Shown here in pieces: positions 52,208 to 61,551 of a stretch of DNA of 64,000 nucleotides. Each line of letters starts with the position of its first letter. The stretch's first letter is position 1. Origin of the DNA: Brevibacillus_D fluminis_A (GTDB lineage Bacteria > Bacillota > Bacilli > Brevibacillales > Brevibacillaceae); assembly GCF_052072235.1 (NCBI RefSeq), contig NZ_CM125436.1, positions 1,358,001 to 1,422,000 on the forward strand. The letters are read 5' to 3'. The position numbers were made by a program, and so were the translations under genes. Below the pieces are notes generated by a model. It did not search any database and had not been told where the DNA came from. It was given only the letters and a program-made list of their open reading frames with translations.

Positions 52208-53374
52208 ATGCCCTATCATCCATCAGCTCTCTCTGATAAAACTGCTAAAGACACGAATCGCCGGAAACGCTCTTCACGTAAACGAGTACTAAGATGGGGG
52301 CTGGCGCTTCTTGCGGTACCGCTGCTTGGAGTAAGCGTTCTCTTGCTGGCGCCTTCACCTGTTAAACCGGCCAAATGGTCTGCGCCAACGCCCCCCTCGT
52401 TTCAGCAGGAAGGTCCGTGGAAACAGAACAACAAACTGAGCTCGGCTCAGCTTGTTACGGATGCTCCCCGATTCCCGGAGTTCATTACATTTGATAAGGA
52501 AGGCGTACTGCATACTGGGGATTCGGACGGAAAAATTTACAAGGTTGCTTTCAATCCAGATGGCAATCCGCAAAAGGCTCAAGTGTTTGCAGACACCAAA
52601 GGCACACCTAATGGGCTTAAATTCGACGCCAATGGAAATTTGATCGTTACTGATATCAAGAAGGGACTGCTGTCTATTACCCCATCCGGGAGCATAGAGG
52701 TATTGGCCGATCAAGTGGACGGCAAGCCGATCTATTTAGCTAACGAGCTTGATATTGCCCGGGACGGCTCGATTTATTTTTCTGACACCTCGAACTATGG
52801 CAGCGTGACTTTCAAAGAAATTGCCGAGAACAAGCCGCATGGACGTTTGCTAAAGTACGATCCAATGACCAAGCAGACGACCGTCCTGTTAGAAGGTCTC
52901 TATTTTGCAAACGGGGTTGCCTTGTCTGCAGATGAAGATTTTGTGCTTGTGGCGGAATCGTATCATTATCAGTTGACCAGATACTGGCTGAAGGGTCCAA
53001 AGAAGGGTACATCTGATATTTTCGCGGACAATCTTGCTGGCTTTCCCGACAACATTACGCGCGATGAGCAAGGTCATTTCTGGGTCGGTATCTTCACGAC
53101 TCGCATTGCTTTTGTAGATCAGATGCATATCAATCCTTGGTTGGCCAGTATTATGGCCAAAGTGCCGCAGACGCTGCTTAGCGGCGCAAGTGCACCGGCG
53201 AAGCATGGACTTGCTGCGGAGTTCAGCCCACAGGGGGAGCTTATCGGAAGCTGGCATGATCCGGAAGGCTCACTATATGGAGTAACTACGGCTACACGCC
53301 ATAACGGATTTTTATATATAGGAACGGCACCAGGAGGCAGCCAGGGCGTTCATCGCCTGCCTTTAACAAAATAA
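52208..53374 (+). CDS. SMP-30/strictosidine synthase-like beta-propeller protein
   Basis: The protein has 388 residues. A basic N-terminus with one membrane segment (WGLALLAVPLLGVSVLLLA, about residues 31-49) is followed by a six-blade propeller: GVLHTGDSDGKIYKV, PNGLKFDANGNLIVTD, NELDIARDGSIYFSDTSNYG, ANGVALSADEDFVLVAE and GFPDNITRDEQGHFWVG. This matches SMP-30/gluconolactonase/strictosidine synthase-like hydrolases. It is probably anchored outside the membrane. It lies in the TetR-linked oxidoreductase cluster, between two pseudogenes, but is itself intact. Substrate unknown. Confidence 0.85.
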   Translation: MPYHPSALSDKTAKDTNRRKRSSRKRVLRWGLALLAVPLLGVSVLLLAPSPVKPAKWSAPTPPSFQQEGPWKQNNKLSSAQLVTDAPRFPEFITFDKEGVLHTGDSDGKIYKVAFNPDGNPQKAQVFADTKGTPNGLKFDANGNLIVTDIKKGLLSITPSGSIEVLADQVDGKPIYLANELDIARDGSIYFSDTSNYGSVTFKEIAENKPHGRLLKYDPMTKQTTVLLEGLYFANGVALSADEDFVLVAESYHYQLTRYWLKGPKKGTSDIFADNLAGFPDNITRDEQGHFWVGIFTTRIAFVDQMHINPWLASIMAKVPQTLLSGASAPAKHGLAAEFSPQGELIGSWHDPEGSLYGVTTATRHNGFLYIGTAPGGSQGVHRLPLTK

Positions 53375-53408
53375 TGTTGGAATCTGGGAGAGTGCGTTAT
53401 GATACTGG

Positions 53409-53998
53409 ATGAGTTGGGCGTTATCTTGGAATGCGAAAGAGAGCCTGGCGGGCAAAGTAGCCTTGGTGACAGGTGCCAGCAGCGGCATTGGGGCATCAAT
53501 CGCCAGGAAATTGGCAAAGCGCGGCGCCTATGTGGCAGTAGTGGCACGTCGACGGGAACGATTGGATGAGCTGGTTCACGACTTACATAAACAGGAACTG
53601 TACGAGGTTGTAGCGGTACCTGCTGATATTCAAAAAGCTGAAGACGTACAACAAGTGGTCAATGCCATTATTAACCGCTGGGGGCGTCTTGACATTGTGG
53701 TCGCCAATGCGTGATTCGGTATCGAGTCAGTTGGTAGAAGTGGATCTGGAAAGATGGGAGGAGCTGTACAGGACGAATGTGCACGGTCTTATGCTGACGT
53801 TGCAGTACGGACTCCCGCCAATTCTAGGTCAGGGCAAGGGAGATGTCATCATCATCTCCTCCATTGCGGGCAAGGAAGTGATTGCCGGAGGAAGCCCATA
53901 CAGCGCCACCAAATACGGTGTTTACGCCAGACGGCTGCATTACGTTTGGAGACAATTTCTCAGGGGATTCGCGTTACTACGATTGCATTTTCCTTTTC
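53409..53998 (+). pseudogene. Short-chain dehydrogenase, frameshifted and truncated
   Basis: It starts with ALVTGASSGIGASIARKLAKRG and VVARRRERLDELVHDL. A frame change after DIVVANA (53714) leads to VEVDLERWEELYRTNVHGL, IISSIAGKEVIAG and PYSATKYGV. Another shift gives AALRLETISQGIRVTTIAF, after which similarity stops near 53995, exactly where the truncated acetyltransferase ends. This marks a deletion junction. Confidence 0.88.
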
Positions 53999-54373
53999 AA
54001 CATTAATATAAATTTCTTTTATGCCTTGGGAATTTTTAATCCCTTCGTGTAGCAATGCTGAACCTATCCCTTTTCCTTGATATTCTGGATAAAGATAAAT
54101 AGCAAACAACTCTACTTGCCCATCTTCTCTTACAAATGAAAAATTGGCGAATCCAACTATTTTTGCGTTAAGTTCGGCAACGTAAACATGTGAACGTTCT
54201 ATGCGTCTAAGCATCATTTCTTCATTGTAAGCAGACTTCAGGAAACGTTCTTGAACCTCAATTGGTATTATGCCATTGTAGGTTGCATTCCAGCTTGTTT
54301 TTGCACAAATTTGGACGTGTTGAATATCGCTTGGTCGCATTTTGCGAACGGTTAACTTTATTTGTATAAACAT
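53960..54373 (-). CDS. GNAT-family N-acetyltransferase, C-terminus truncated
   Basis: The open frame has 137 residues. VRKMRPSDIQHVQICAKTSW (about residues 9-28), VGFANFSFVRED and the acetyl-CoA motif YLYPEYQGKGIGSALLHEG (about 92-110) are clear. After IYINVEKENA the usual FYxKxGF end is missing and the last residues (IVVTRIP) come from the adjoining SDR remnant on the other strand. It has lost about 20 residues, so it is probably inactive or impaired. Confidence 0.75.
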   Translation of the reverse strand: MFIQIKLTVRKMRPSDIQHVQICAKTSWNATYNGIIPIEVQERFLKSAYNEEMMLRRIERSHVYVAELNAKIVGFANFSFVREDGQVELFAIYLYPEYQGKGIGSALLHEGIKNSQGIKEIYINVEKENAIVVTRIP

Positions 54374-54494
54374 ACAATATTTGGGTTTTATATTGATTAT
54401 ACCGCCGAAATAAGTAGTTTGTCTTAAAGGATTTTGTTCATAACTGTTTTATGCGTATCAGCAACAATATTTACGAAAACAGCGTTAATAAAAA

Positions 54495-54525
54495 GAGGTC
54501 AGCCAGTTTTTAGTTGGCTAACCTC
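54495..54525 (-). terminator. Intrinsic terminator, leftward
   Basis: GAGGTCAGCCA...TGGCTAACCTC arms. On the minus strand the stem is followed by TTTTTATT. It faces transcription coming from the IS5-type element. Confidence 0.7.
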
Positions 54526-54553
54526 ATAATACGAAATTTCTTGACGGACTCTC

Positions 54554-55388
54554 CTAGGGCGTGTATGCAAACCTAAGCCAGCCAGACCAAAATAGAGGCC
54601 AGCGTCAAAAAAGCCTTGAATGTACAGGCCAATTAGTCAAAGCGAGTCGCCAGACGGCGGTAGTTTTTCACCTTGTTACAGAAACATTCTACCAAGTGCC
54701 GTTCTTTGTAGATGTCCTTGTCCCGTTGGCGCTGCACGCGGCGATTTTTTTTACTCGGAATGACGGGCAGCGCCTCTTGCTCTTCCAGCAGGTTCAGGGT
54801 GATCCGTATCGTAAGCCCGATCCGCCAAAACTTGTGTACGGGTTAAATCGATCGACTTCAGCATCTCGTAGCCCTTGACGGAATCGTGGTCTTGTCCAGC
54901 CGTCAGTTCAAAGCGAAGGGGATGGCCTCAAGCGTCCACGACTGTATGGATTTTAGTCGTCAGTCCACCTCTGGATCGTCCCATTGCCTGAAAATGCTGC
55001 CCCCTTTTGCCCCGGCTCCATGCTGATGAACGCGCACAATCGTTGCGTCGATCATCACATTCTCGAAGTCAGGTTCAATCGAAACATGCTCTAGAATTTG
55101 GTCCCAGATCCCCGCTTTCTCCCAGCGACGAAAGCGACTGTAAGCTGAGGACCAGGAACCGTAATATTCAGGCAAGTCTCGCCATGGCGCTCCTGTTCGA
55201 GCGACCCAAAGCATGGCATTCAACATTTTCCGATGGTCTTTCGGAGGTCTTCCTCCTTGAGGTTTTCGTTCTGCTGGCAGCAAATCTTTAATTCGATCCC
55301 ATTGATCGTCACGTATTTCGTATCGTCTTTTCATGCCCTTAATTTACCATGTTTTATCTCATTTTTATAGTTTGTATACACGCCCTAG
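54554..55388. mobile_element. IS5-family (IS427-like) insertion sequence, inactive
   Basis: The ends carry near-perfect inverted repeats: CTAGGGCGTGTATGCAAAC on the left and the complement CTAGGGCGTGTATACAAAC on the right. A TA within CTAG at both ends suits the family's target. The transposase gene between them is broken. Confidence 0.85.
54633..55334 (-). pseudogene. IS5-family transposase with frameshifts and an internal stop
   Basis: The first part (54960-55334, 124 residues, MKRRYEIRDDQWDRIKDLLP; VMIDATIVRVHQHG with the first catalytic Asp) is intact. It continues in another frame as MGRSRGGLTTKIHTVVDA, hits TGA, then reads PLRFELTAGQDHDSVKGYEM and VLADRAYDTD, shifts again near 54805, and ends EALPVIPSKKNRR...KVKNYRRLATRFD. 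The first shift could be the programmed one of IS427 types. The TGA and later shift show decay. Confidence 0.85.
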
Positions 55389-55418
55389 TTACACTCATAA
55401 AGAAAAATAATATCCAAC

Positions 55419-58400
55419 TCAAAAAGACCTCTTTATTTGCGAGTAATTACCATTAATAAATCGAGAGTATGTACTTTCAACCTCATTCAAAAATTTTATT
55501 GATGCCTCATAAACACCAAATTCCTTAAGCAGTTCTACATCCATTATTTTGTATACCAAAACTATCCATTTATCACCCTCCTTACGTACTATCTCTCTTT
55601 TTTGTAAATCTTTTAATTTTCTAATTGTTAACTTCGGAGGGAAATCGCTATCCCAGATTTCTGCAATCGCCAGTTGCTCGATCATACTAAGTTCTTCACT
55701 TATTGTGTTTATGAAACAAGAAAAATCACCTGATTCTTTATATTCAAACTGTAATCTGCTAAGGAAAAGGTGATTAAAAACTCTACTAGTATCGTCTCCA
55801 CCCCCCAATTTATCAAGATATCTCTTTAGCGTAGGCTCTACATAGTTTTTGTTAAAATGGTCGGGCTTTAGTTCTTCAAACAATCTATATATACACCCTC
55901 CCCACTCATAATCTATATACGAATCATACCAGGTATCATGCTCTGTTTTATTTAAGTCATTTCCCCATAGATACGAATAGAATGCTACCAACCCCGTATC
56001 ATCTTCGCTATAACAAATAATAATAGCATAACAGTAGATGTATAGTGGGATATGCAGAAAACGCACCCATTGGTCATCCTTTATAATCAAATGCTGAAAT
56101 ACGATTTCACTGAGTTGCGAATTATTTTTTAAGTAAGTTGTATAAGCGTCACTTGTTAAAAAGTGATTTATTCGTAGTACTGGTACATCTTGGTACATAA
56201 ACATTGTAAAGCTATCCGCACAAAAAATCATAAGCTGTTGCATCAATACCTGATCTCTTTGCACAATATGCATCAATATTGACATGAGAAAGTTGCTTTC
56301 TCCTTCTTTAATATATGCTCCGCCATTATGCACTGCTGCAAGTAGTAGTTCAATAGCTTCTTTCGTTTGAAAAAAGTCATAGACATATCGAGGATTAGTC
56401 GTATCCAATACTTGTTTAAATTCTTCTTTCAATGCTGGATAAAGATTGCTTCTTGAAAAATACTCAGCAATTTGCTCATCATCTAAATACGTCTCAGTAG
56501 GCCCTAGAAGCCATTTTGCGGCATCTTCTTTTACTGTTTTTAGTGTTTGTATACTTGGATCATTTTTATAATCAGATGGTTTATATGGTATTACATCCTT
56601 CTTTTGAATTGATAAAGGTTCTCTTCCGCAAACGGATAATAGTTTTCGTCCGAATTCTTTACTATATAATAATCCGAATTTTTCTAGAATGTCGGGAATA
56701 TTATCGATTAGCATATCAAATTCTACGACCATATCGTAGTCATTAAGAAATTTTAATTCAGCGAGTAAAGTACTTTTTAAGATACTTTTTATTTTCTTGT
56801 AATAAGAGCGATGAAACAGTGTATATTCTTCTGGAAATACTTCTTGGAATTGTTGCATTGCTATGTAATGGTGTACACTAAAAGCCTCTTCGCAATAATG
56901 TTTAATAATATCTCTCCCTGTGAATGCCATCCCATTTTTTATACAACGGACTATAATATTAGGTAAGTTATGTAAGTCTTTATATTGTGCCCTTAGATCG
57001 CCACGGCCCATAGTTACGCAATAGTCTTTTATTTCGGATTCTAAAAAAAGATACAATGTACGATGCCTTTCCCGTTCATAGTAACGAAGCAGATTAAAAA
57101 ACCTGTCTAAATGACCTTCTTCTTTAAAAAAGTCGATATCCCAATCCCAGCTCTCATCGTACATAACACAGCTTTCATAGTTGTGGTAGTGCTTGATACA
57201 TTTTTGGACAATTAAATCATTGAGTTTGTTACTACAATGTACTGATAGATAATCTAGTATAAATTGCAATTGGTTGTAATATGCGCAGCATTCTAATAGT
57301 TGCGGTACAAATTGTTCGCAATTTCTTTTTAAGTGTGCAAATAAGAAGTCCTGCACAGCCGGCATACTGAATTTCAGTAAAACATCGTCGTATTCCTCGA
57401 TATAAACTGATTTAATCATTGTTTTTTCAAGTTCTGCGAAACAATCACTTAAATTTTTTACTGTCATTTGAACTGTACAATTTTGGATATATTTTCGATA
57501 GCAACGCCCCATACTCTCCAAGTGCATGGGAGTTGACGAAATTAGCAAAAGCATGGCAACAATTTGTGCTTCAGTGGATAGTTCCAAAAAGATGTCCATC
57601 CAAAATTCCCCTGGATTATCAAAAAAGTCACACATTTCTTCGTAATATTCTTCAGGTAAGCAACCTTCATTTGGTTTATTATTACTCAGAAAAAGCGCAA
57701 GGACTCTTGGATTGTAGTTTTCATGATGCACAATCGAATCGGTTTTGAGATATAAGTAATTGACATACTCATATTCAAGTCTCGATGCATAGAGATGGCT
57801 GAACAAAATACTAGCTTTTTCATGGTCAGCGTACTCTTCCATAGTACAAATTAAAGAATACTGTTCCAGCGTCTTTTTCAGTAAGGGATGTTTTTGAAAG
57901 CCTTGCTGCAAAATATACTCCCGTGTAGTCAGGATTAATCGCTTTTCTCCAGAAAACTCTATTATACGTCTGATGAGTTTATTCAGTCTGGTCTCATCAT
58001 TTCTACGTGTGTGCTCTCTCCAAAAAATGCTACCCCAGAAATCATCCAATATAATTACTTGTTTTTGTCCATTTTCTAGCAACGCGTACACATCTTCTAT
58101 AGAATTCGCCCATACAAATCCATTTAGATTATTTGGTTGAAGAAATGCCAATGCCAGAATATAGGCCATTGTAGTTTTACCCACACCGGGTTCTCCCGAG
58201 AGAATAATCACATTATTTTCGGACCATTTTTGTAAGGCATCATGGTAAATTTGGGTAGGGACATAAGTTTTAACTGTTTTGCAAGCTTCTTTTAGCTCCT
58301 CAGCGGATTCTTTGTAAATAGCACGATACACAGATTCAGTTAATACTTTTTCTAATACATTAAGATTGGGATACCATAGTTTCGGATATTTAAGTAACGT

Positions 58401-58802
58401 TTGTTTGTATGCCGGTTCTTCTAGGAGTCGGTTCATATCCATTTTACTTATAATATCCTTAGGATTGACAATATACCCTTTGAACAATTCCATGATCTTA
58501 TTTTCATCGTCAGGAGAAAAGTCCATAGAAACACCTAAAATGTATCTAGCGGGTTTTAATTTTCGAACTTTGGGTAGTTCTAGATGCTCCAAATCACGAT
58601 ACAGCTTATTGAAGTCAGGTTTATAGCGTTTGACCTGAACAATTACTTTATTAGAGATATCTGTAAATGAGCCATCAATACCCAAATCGCGCCCTTCCTT
58701 ATACATCTTCAAAAAAAAACCATCGCGTTGATGGATAATGTCACATACTAATTTTTCAAATTCTAGAGGTTCGAGTAGCATGTGAAAATCATAATTGGAC
58801 AT
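55419..58802 (-). CDS. REase-STAND NTPase, Avs-like antiviral protein
   Basis: The protein has 1127 residues and starts at ATG 58802 with GGAGGA upstream. The N-terminal Mrr-like nuclease has EFEKLVCDII (residues 14-23), GRDLGIDGSF with Asp43 and VIVQVKRY with Gln56-x-Lys58. The STAND NTPase has Walker A GEPGVGKTT (about 202-210), Walker B VIILDDFWG (about 248-256) and RLILTTREY as sensor. The last about 700 residues are helical repeats, the usual ligand-sensing part. Avs proteins of this plan recognise phage proteins, oligomerise and degrade DNA. It is a solitary gene between an IS5 remnant and transposon scraps, strongly AT-rich and intact. Confidence 0.82.
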   Translation of the reverse strand: MSNYDFHMLLEPLEFEKLVCDIIHQRDGFFLKMYKEGRDLGIDGSFTDISNKVIVQVKRYKPDFNKLYRDLEHLELPKVRKLKPARYILGVSMDFSPDDENKIMELFKGYIVNPKDIISKMDMNRLLEEPAYKQTLLKYPKLWYPNLNVLEKVLTESVYRAIYKESAEELKEACKTVKTYVPTQIYHDALQKWSENNVIILSGEPGVGKTTMAYILALAFLQPNNLNGFVWANSIEDVYALLENGQKQVIILDDFWGSIFWREHTRRNDETRLNKLIRRIIEFSGEKRLILTTREYILQQGFQKHPLLKKTLEQYSLICTMEEYADHEKASILFSHLYASRLEYEYVNYLYLKTDSIVHHENYNPRVLALFLSNNKPNEGCLPEEYYEEMCDFFDNPGEFWMDIFLELSTEAQIVAMLLLISSTPMHLESMGRCYRKYIQNCTVQMTVKNLSDCFAELEKTMIKSVYIEEYDDVLLKFSMPAVQDFLFAHLKRNCEQFVPQLLECCAYYNQLQFILDYLSVHCSNKLNDLIVQKCIKHYHNYESCVMYDESWDWDIDFFKEEGHLDRFFNLLRYYERERHRTLYLFLESEIKDYCVTMGRGDLRAQYKDLHNLPNIIVRCIKNGMAFTGRDIIKHYCEEAFSVHHYIAMQQFQEVFPEEYTLFHRSYYKKIKSILKSTLLAELKFLNDYDMVVEFDMLIDNIPDILEKFGLLYSKEFGRKLLSVCGREPLSIQKKDVIPYKPSDYKNDPSIQTLKTVKEDAAKWLLGPTETYLDDEQIAEYFSRSNLYPALKEEFKQVLDTTNPRYVYDFFQTKEAIELLLAAVHNGGAYIKEGESNFLMSILMHIVQRDQVLMQQLMIFCADSFTMFMYQDVPVLRINHFLTSDAYTTYLKNNSQLSEIVFQHLIIKDDQWVRFLHIPLYIYCYAIIICYSEDDTGLVAFYSYLWGNDLNKTEHDTWYDSYIDYEWGGCIYRLFEELKPDHFNKNYVEPTLKRYLDKLGGGDDTSRVFNHLFLSRLQFEYKESGDFSCFINTISEELSMIEQLAIAEIWDSDFPPKLTIRKLKDLQKREIVRKEGDKWIVLVYKIMDVELLKEFGVYEASIKFLNEVESTYSRFINGNYSQIKRSF

Positions 58803-58978
58803 GGTTTATCCTCCCTGATTTTCTCATTTTCTAATTTAACCATAATATAGTTTTAGTAAATGAAAATTAGAATCTATCACATTTTATTACTAATATTGTT
58901 ATAGTGCTAGTGGCTTTTAATATGAGAAAGAGCTGCCTTATCTACCACCTGAGCACGGTCACAATGAGTGAGTTTACG

Positions 58979-59290
58979 TTACAAATCGATTCGTTGACGG
59001 ATCGCAGCATATGTCTGCAATTGGAGTCGTTCCCACAATCCGCTCTGACCAACCAGAATGAGCGCCATTGGACTTTTTGGATCCATCCTTACTTTGAGAA
59101 AAAATCTAGCATCTCCCAGTCTTATAAGGTGTGCCTCATCAACCACAATGACTTGCTGCAGACGGTGAATCCCCTGCATGAGTTAATCTTATGGTGCAAT
59201 TGACACTTGGCGTTGCAGCGATAAAACTTGAATTCGCACTCGAGTTGTTCTAGTAGCCCTTTGTAAAAGTGGCGGGGTGTCAGCCTGGAA
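58979..59290 (-). pseudogene. ExeA/TniB-like transposition ATPase fragment
   Basis: On the minus strand, SRLTPRHFYKGLLEQLECEF, then (after a frameshift) MQGIHRLQQVIVVDEAHL, ALILVGQSGLWERL and AAIRQRIDL, ending in a stop within the usual DLQC context. These match the AAA helper ATPases found beside rve transposases. Both ends are missing. Confidence 0.75.
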
Positions 59291-59308
59291 TCCGAAAGAT
59301 AGTGGATC

Positions 59309-59394
59309 GGCTACACTAAGTTAGACAGGAAAAATAAGGTCTAGTAGAATAGAGAGAAACGAAGGAGCGGATCCACTATGCCAAAACAGCGCCA
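59309..59394 (+). mobile_element. Left-end scrap of an insertion sequence
   Basis: GGCTACACTAAGTTAGACAG looks like a terminal repeat. GAAACGAAGGAG and an ATG (59378) with MPKQRHW follow, resembling the first codons of an IS3-type OrfA, before the sequence runs into the regulator gene. The scrap probably removed the regulator's N-terminus. Confidence 0.5.
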
Positions 59395-60849
59395 TTGGAG
59401 AAGAGAATCGCTGCCTTGAATCAAAAGCAAAATCCGCTGACGATCGCCCACTATCAGCATCGGCTTGGGACAATCCAGTTTTATCGGGGGGACCTTGCCC
59501 AATCGGAGAAACTTTACCTTGAGTCTTTGGAGGCATCTCTGTCGACGAACGATTACGGTTTGATCGCGATCAATTTAAGCATGCTCGGCCAGGTGTATTT
59601 CTTCTTGCATGATTTTGAGAGGGCGTTTCACATTATCAAACGTTCGTTATCTTATTCAGAACCGCATGGCATCTCCCATTGTCAAATGCATTCGCTCTGG
59701 GTGCTGTCCGAAACCTATTTGGCCCAAAACGATCTCGACAAGGCTGAGCCAATCATTTGGCAAACGATTACCGTTTCCAGCCAATGTGATGAAGCAGCCA
59801 AAGTATTTCCGTACTGCTCGATGGTGAAACTGCTGCGTCTGCGCGGGAAGCACGCACAGGCACTTGAATGGGCAGTCGATGCGCTGCAGCACGCGGACAA
59901 ATTCAAGATCGAACCGGACATTGGCTGGGTCTACATGCAGCTGGGGCTTACGTATTTTGCAAACAGACAGACGCAAGAGGCGAAAACGTATTTAAAGAAA
60001 GCGGAAGAGAAGCTCAAACGGCAGCTTCATTTGTATCTCAACGCGGAGATTGAAAAACTTCAAAGCAGAAACGACGAGCCTTCTGGCAAGGTGCTGCAAA
60101 GGGAGCCAGAGGTTCTGACAATCCGTACATTAGGTCCCTTTGCGATGGCGTATGGGGGACAAGCGATCCGCATACAGCGGAAGTCGAGCTTGCGGCTCTT
60201 GCTCTATTTCATTGCGACTCGGGAAAGAAAGCTGACCCGGGACAGCATCCTCGATCAGGTTTTTCCCGCTGGTTCGTTTCAAGCGATCAACAATCAGTTT
60301 TACGTGGCGCTTTCGACACTCAGTAAGGCACTCGAACCGATGCTGCGATCAGGAAGGCAATCTCGTTTCTTCATCCAGTCGGGAGAACACTATACGTTTA
60401 GCACGAAAGAATTGATGCTGGATGCTGACCGCTTTTTGCAGCTGTCAGCAGAGCAACCCAATGAAGGGAAAGCGGAACGGATCGAGCGCTTGCGGCAAGC
60501 GGAGCAGCTCTATTGCGGCGACTTTTTGGAAGAGTATCCATATGAGAGCTATCTGGAAACGGAGCGGGAAAAGTTGCGTCGGGTCTATCTGAAACTCATG
60601 CGGGAACTTGCCGGCTACTATTGGGATTGCAATGACTATCCGACCGGCATGAACTATTATGAGAAGCTGCTGGAAAAAGATCCGTATCTGGAAAATGTGT
60701 ATGTGGAGTATGTTGAGCGGCTTTTGCAAGCCAAGTTTTTCTCGAATGCAAGAGAGGTGTCAGAACGCGGCGTGAAGTATATGGAACAGGAGTTAGGCAT
60801 TCCGCTGCAAGGCAGTATCGATACGCTGTTTCGGAAGTATTCGTTGTAG
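59395..60849 (+). CDS. BTAD/TPR transcriptional regulator, N-terminally truncated
   Basis: The open frame has 484 residues. Tetratricopeptide repeats (about 15-215, e.g. LGTIQFYRGDLAQSEKLYLES) are followed by an OmpR-like winged helix (about 235-330, IRTLGPFAMAYGGQAIRIQ) and a bacterial transcriptional activation domain (about 350-484, LYCGDFLEEYPYESYLETER). Full-length MalT/SARP-like relatives carry an N-terminal STAND ATPase, absent here. The first codons lie in an IS scrap and no good ribosome site precedes TTG 59395. The gene is therefore a beheaded regulator and may be silent. Confidence 0.8.
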   Translation: MEKRIAALNQKQNPLTIAHYQHRLGTIQFYRGDLAQSEKLYLESLEASLSTNDYGLIAINLSMLGQVYFFLHDFERAFHIIKRSLSYSEPHGISHCQMHSLWVLSETYLAQNDLDKAEPIIWQTITVSSQCDEAAKVFPYCSMVKLLRLRGKHAQALEWAVDALQHADKFKIEPDIGWVYMQLGLTYFANRQTQEAKTYLKKAEEKLKRQLHLYLNAEIEKLQSRNDEPSGKVLQREPEVLTIRTLGPFAMAYGGQAIRIQRKSSLRLLLYFIATRERKLTRDSILDQVFPAGSFQAINNQFYVALSTLSKALEPMLRSGRQSRFFIQSGEHYTFSTKELMLDADRFLQLSAEQPNEGKAERIERLRQAEQLYCGDFLEEYPYESYLETEREKLRRVYLKLMRELAGYYWDCNDYPTGMNYYEKLLEKDPYLENVYVEYVERLLQAKFFSNAREVSERGVKYMEQELGIPLQGSIDTLFRKYSL

Positions 60850-60899
60850 CCGGATCGTATCATGTTCTCATCACATGAAAGAAAGGTGGAAGTGTGTAA

Positions 60900-61253
60900 A
60901 TGAATAAAACCCGGGTTACGCTGGAAAGAGAAGTATCCAACTTTATCAGTTATTATATTAAAGAAACGTTAGGCAGAGGGCCGCGGGATACCGAAATCAA
61001 AATAACGGATAACGTATTGATTTTCTTTATTAAAGGGATTCTCACACAGATGGAAAAAAACATTTTAAAAACCCCGGAAGGAAAAAATATCGTTTTGAAG
61101 GGAAGGCAGCTATTTGTCGAAAGTACCAACGATGAATACATCAAGACGTTTGAAAAAATTGTGGAATCAAAAGTGATCCAAAATTATGAGGCGTGGGATT
61201 TGGAAAATGATTCAGCGGTTGGTGTCCTTGTATTTGAGAAAAAAATCTGTTGA
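60900..61253 (+). CDS. DUF2294-family protein
   Basis: The protein has 117 residues with the family pattern: an N-terminal helix ending in IKETLGRGPRDTEIKI (about residues 19-34), then NVLIFFIKGILTQMEKNIL and a C-terminal SAVGVLVFEK. GAAAGGTGGAAG precedes the ATG. DUF2294 proteins are small cytosolic proteins common in Bacilli. Their function is not established. It follows the truncated regulator by 50 bp and may be co-transcribed with it. Confidence 0.85.
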   Translation: MNKTRVTLEREVSNFISYYIKETLGRGPRDTEIKITDNVLIFFIKGILTQMEKNILKTPEGKNIVLKGRQLFVESTNDEYIKTFEKIVESKVIQNYEAWDLENDSAVGVLVFEKKIC

Positions 61254-61258
61254 GTTGC

Positions 61259-61296
61259 ATGAAAGCGCTTGCTTTTGTTCTAAATTTATTTATAAT
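61259..61296 (+). promoter_or_regulatory. cre-like site overlapping a promoter
   Basis: ATGAAAGCGCTTGCTT (61259-61274) fits the CcpA consensus in about 14 of 16 positions. TTGCTT (61269-61274) and TATAAT (61291-61296), 16 bp apart, form a promoter overlapping it. The layout implies carbon catabolite repression of the downstream operon (inference). Confidence 0.5.
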
Positions 61297-61388
61297 TATG
61301 AATACAAAGAAAAATGAATAGTGAAAGCAAAGGTGAGGAATCTTTGCTCATGTGAAAAGCATTGGGTGGTTTCTTGATACGTGAAATC

Positions 61389-61453
61389 AAGGGCAGACCA
61401 TAGCTTATTAAAACTAATTTATTAGTTTTATAAGTTGTGGTTTGCCCTTTTTT
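61389..61453 (+). terminator. Long stem-loop terminator before the dioxygenase gene
   Basis: AAGGGCA...TGCCCTT and further inner complementarity (AAACTAAT/TTAGTTTT) form a long stem followed by six T. It lies about 100 bp downstream of the promoter and 100 bp before the dioxygenase start, so it could be a leader attenuator or simply the end of the DUF2294 unit. Confidence 0.8.
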
Positions 61454-61551
61454 GCGTTTTCAAAAAAGGGGGGGATCGGCAGCAATCATTGGACAGCAAT
61501 TGGATGGCCGCAGCGTTCTCATTTGCACAAAAAAAGAATGGAGATGATTTC

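Noticed and set aside
53960..53998. Genuine C-terminus for the acetyltransferase
   Set aside because: The last residues derive from the opposite-strand SDR remnant and the conserved GNAT end is missing.
58904..59203. Rightward 99-codon open frame
   Set aside because: It is antisense to the ExeA/TniB-like ATPase remnant, which has clear family motifs.
61303..61453. T-box or other known riboswitch in the leader before the dioxygenase
   Set aside because: GGGTGG occurs, but the conserved T-box antiterminator sequence and specifier features are not recognisable.
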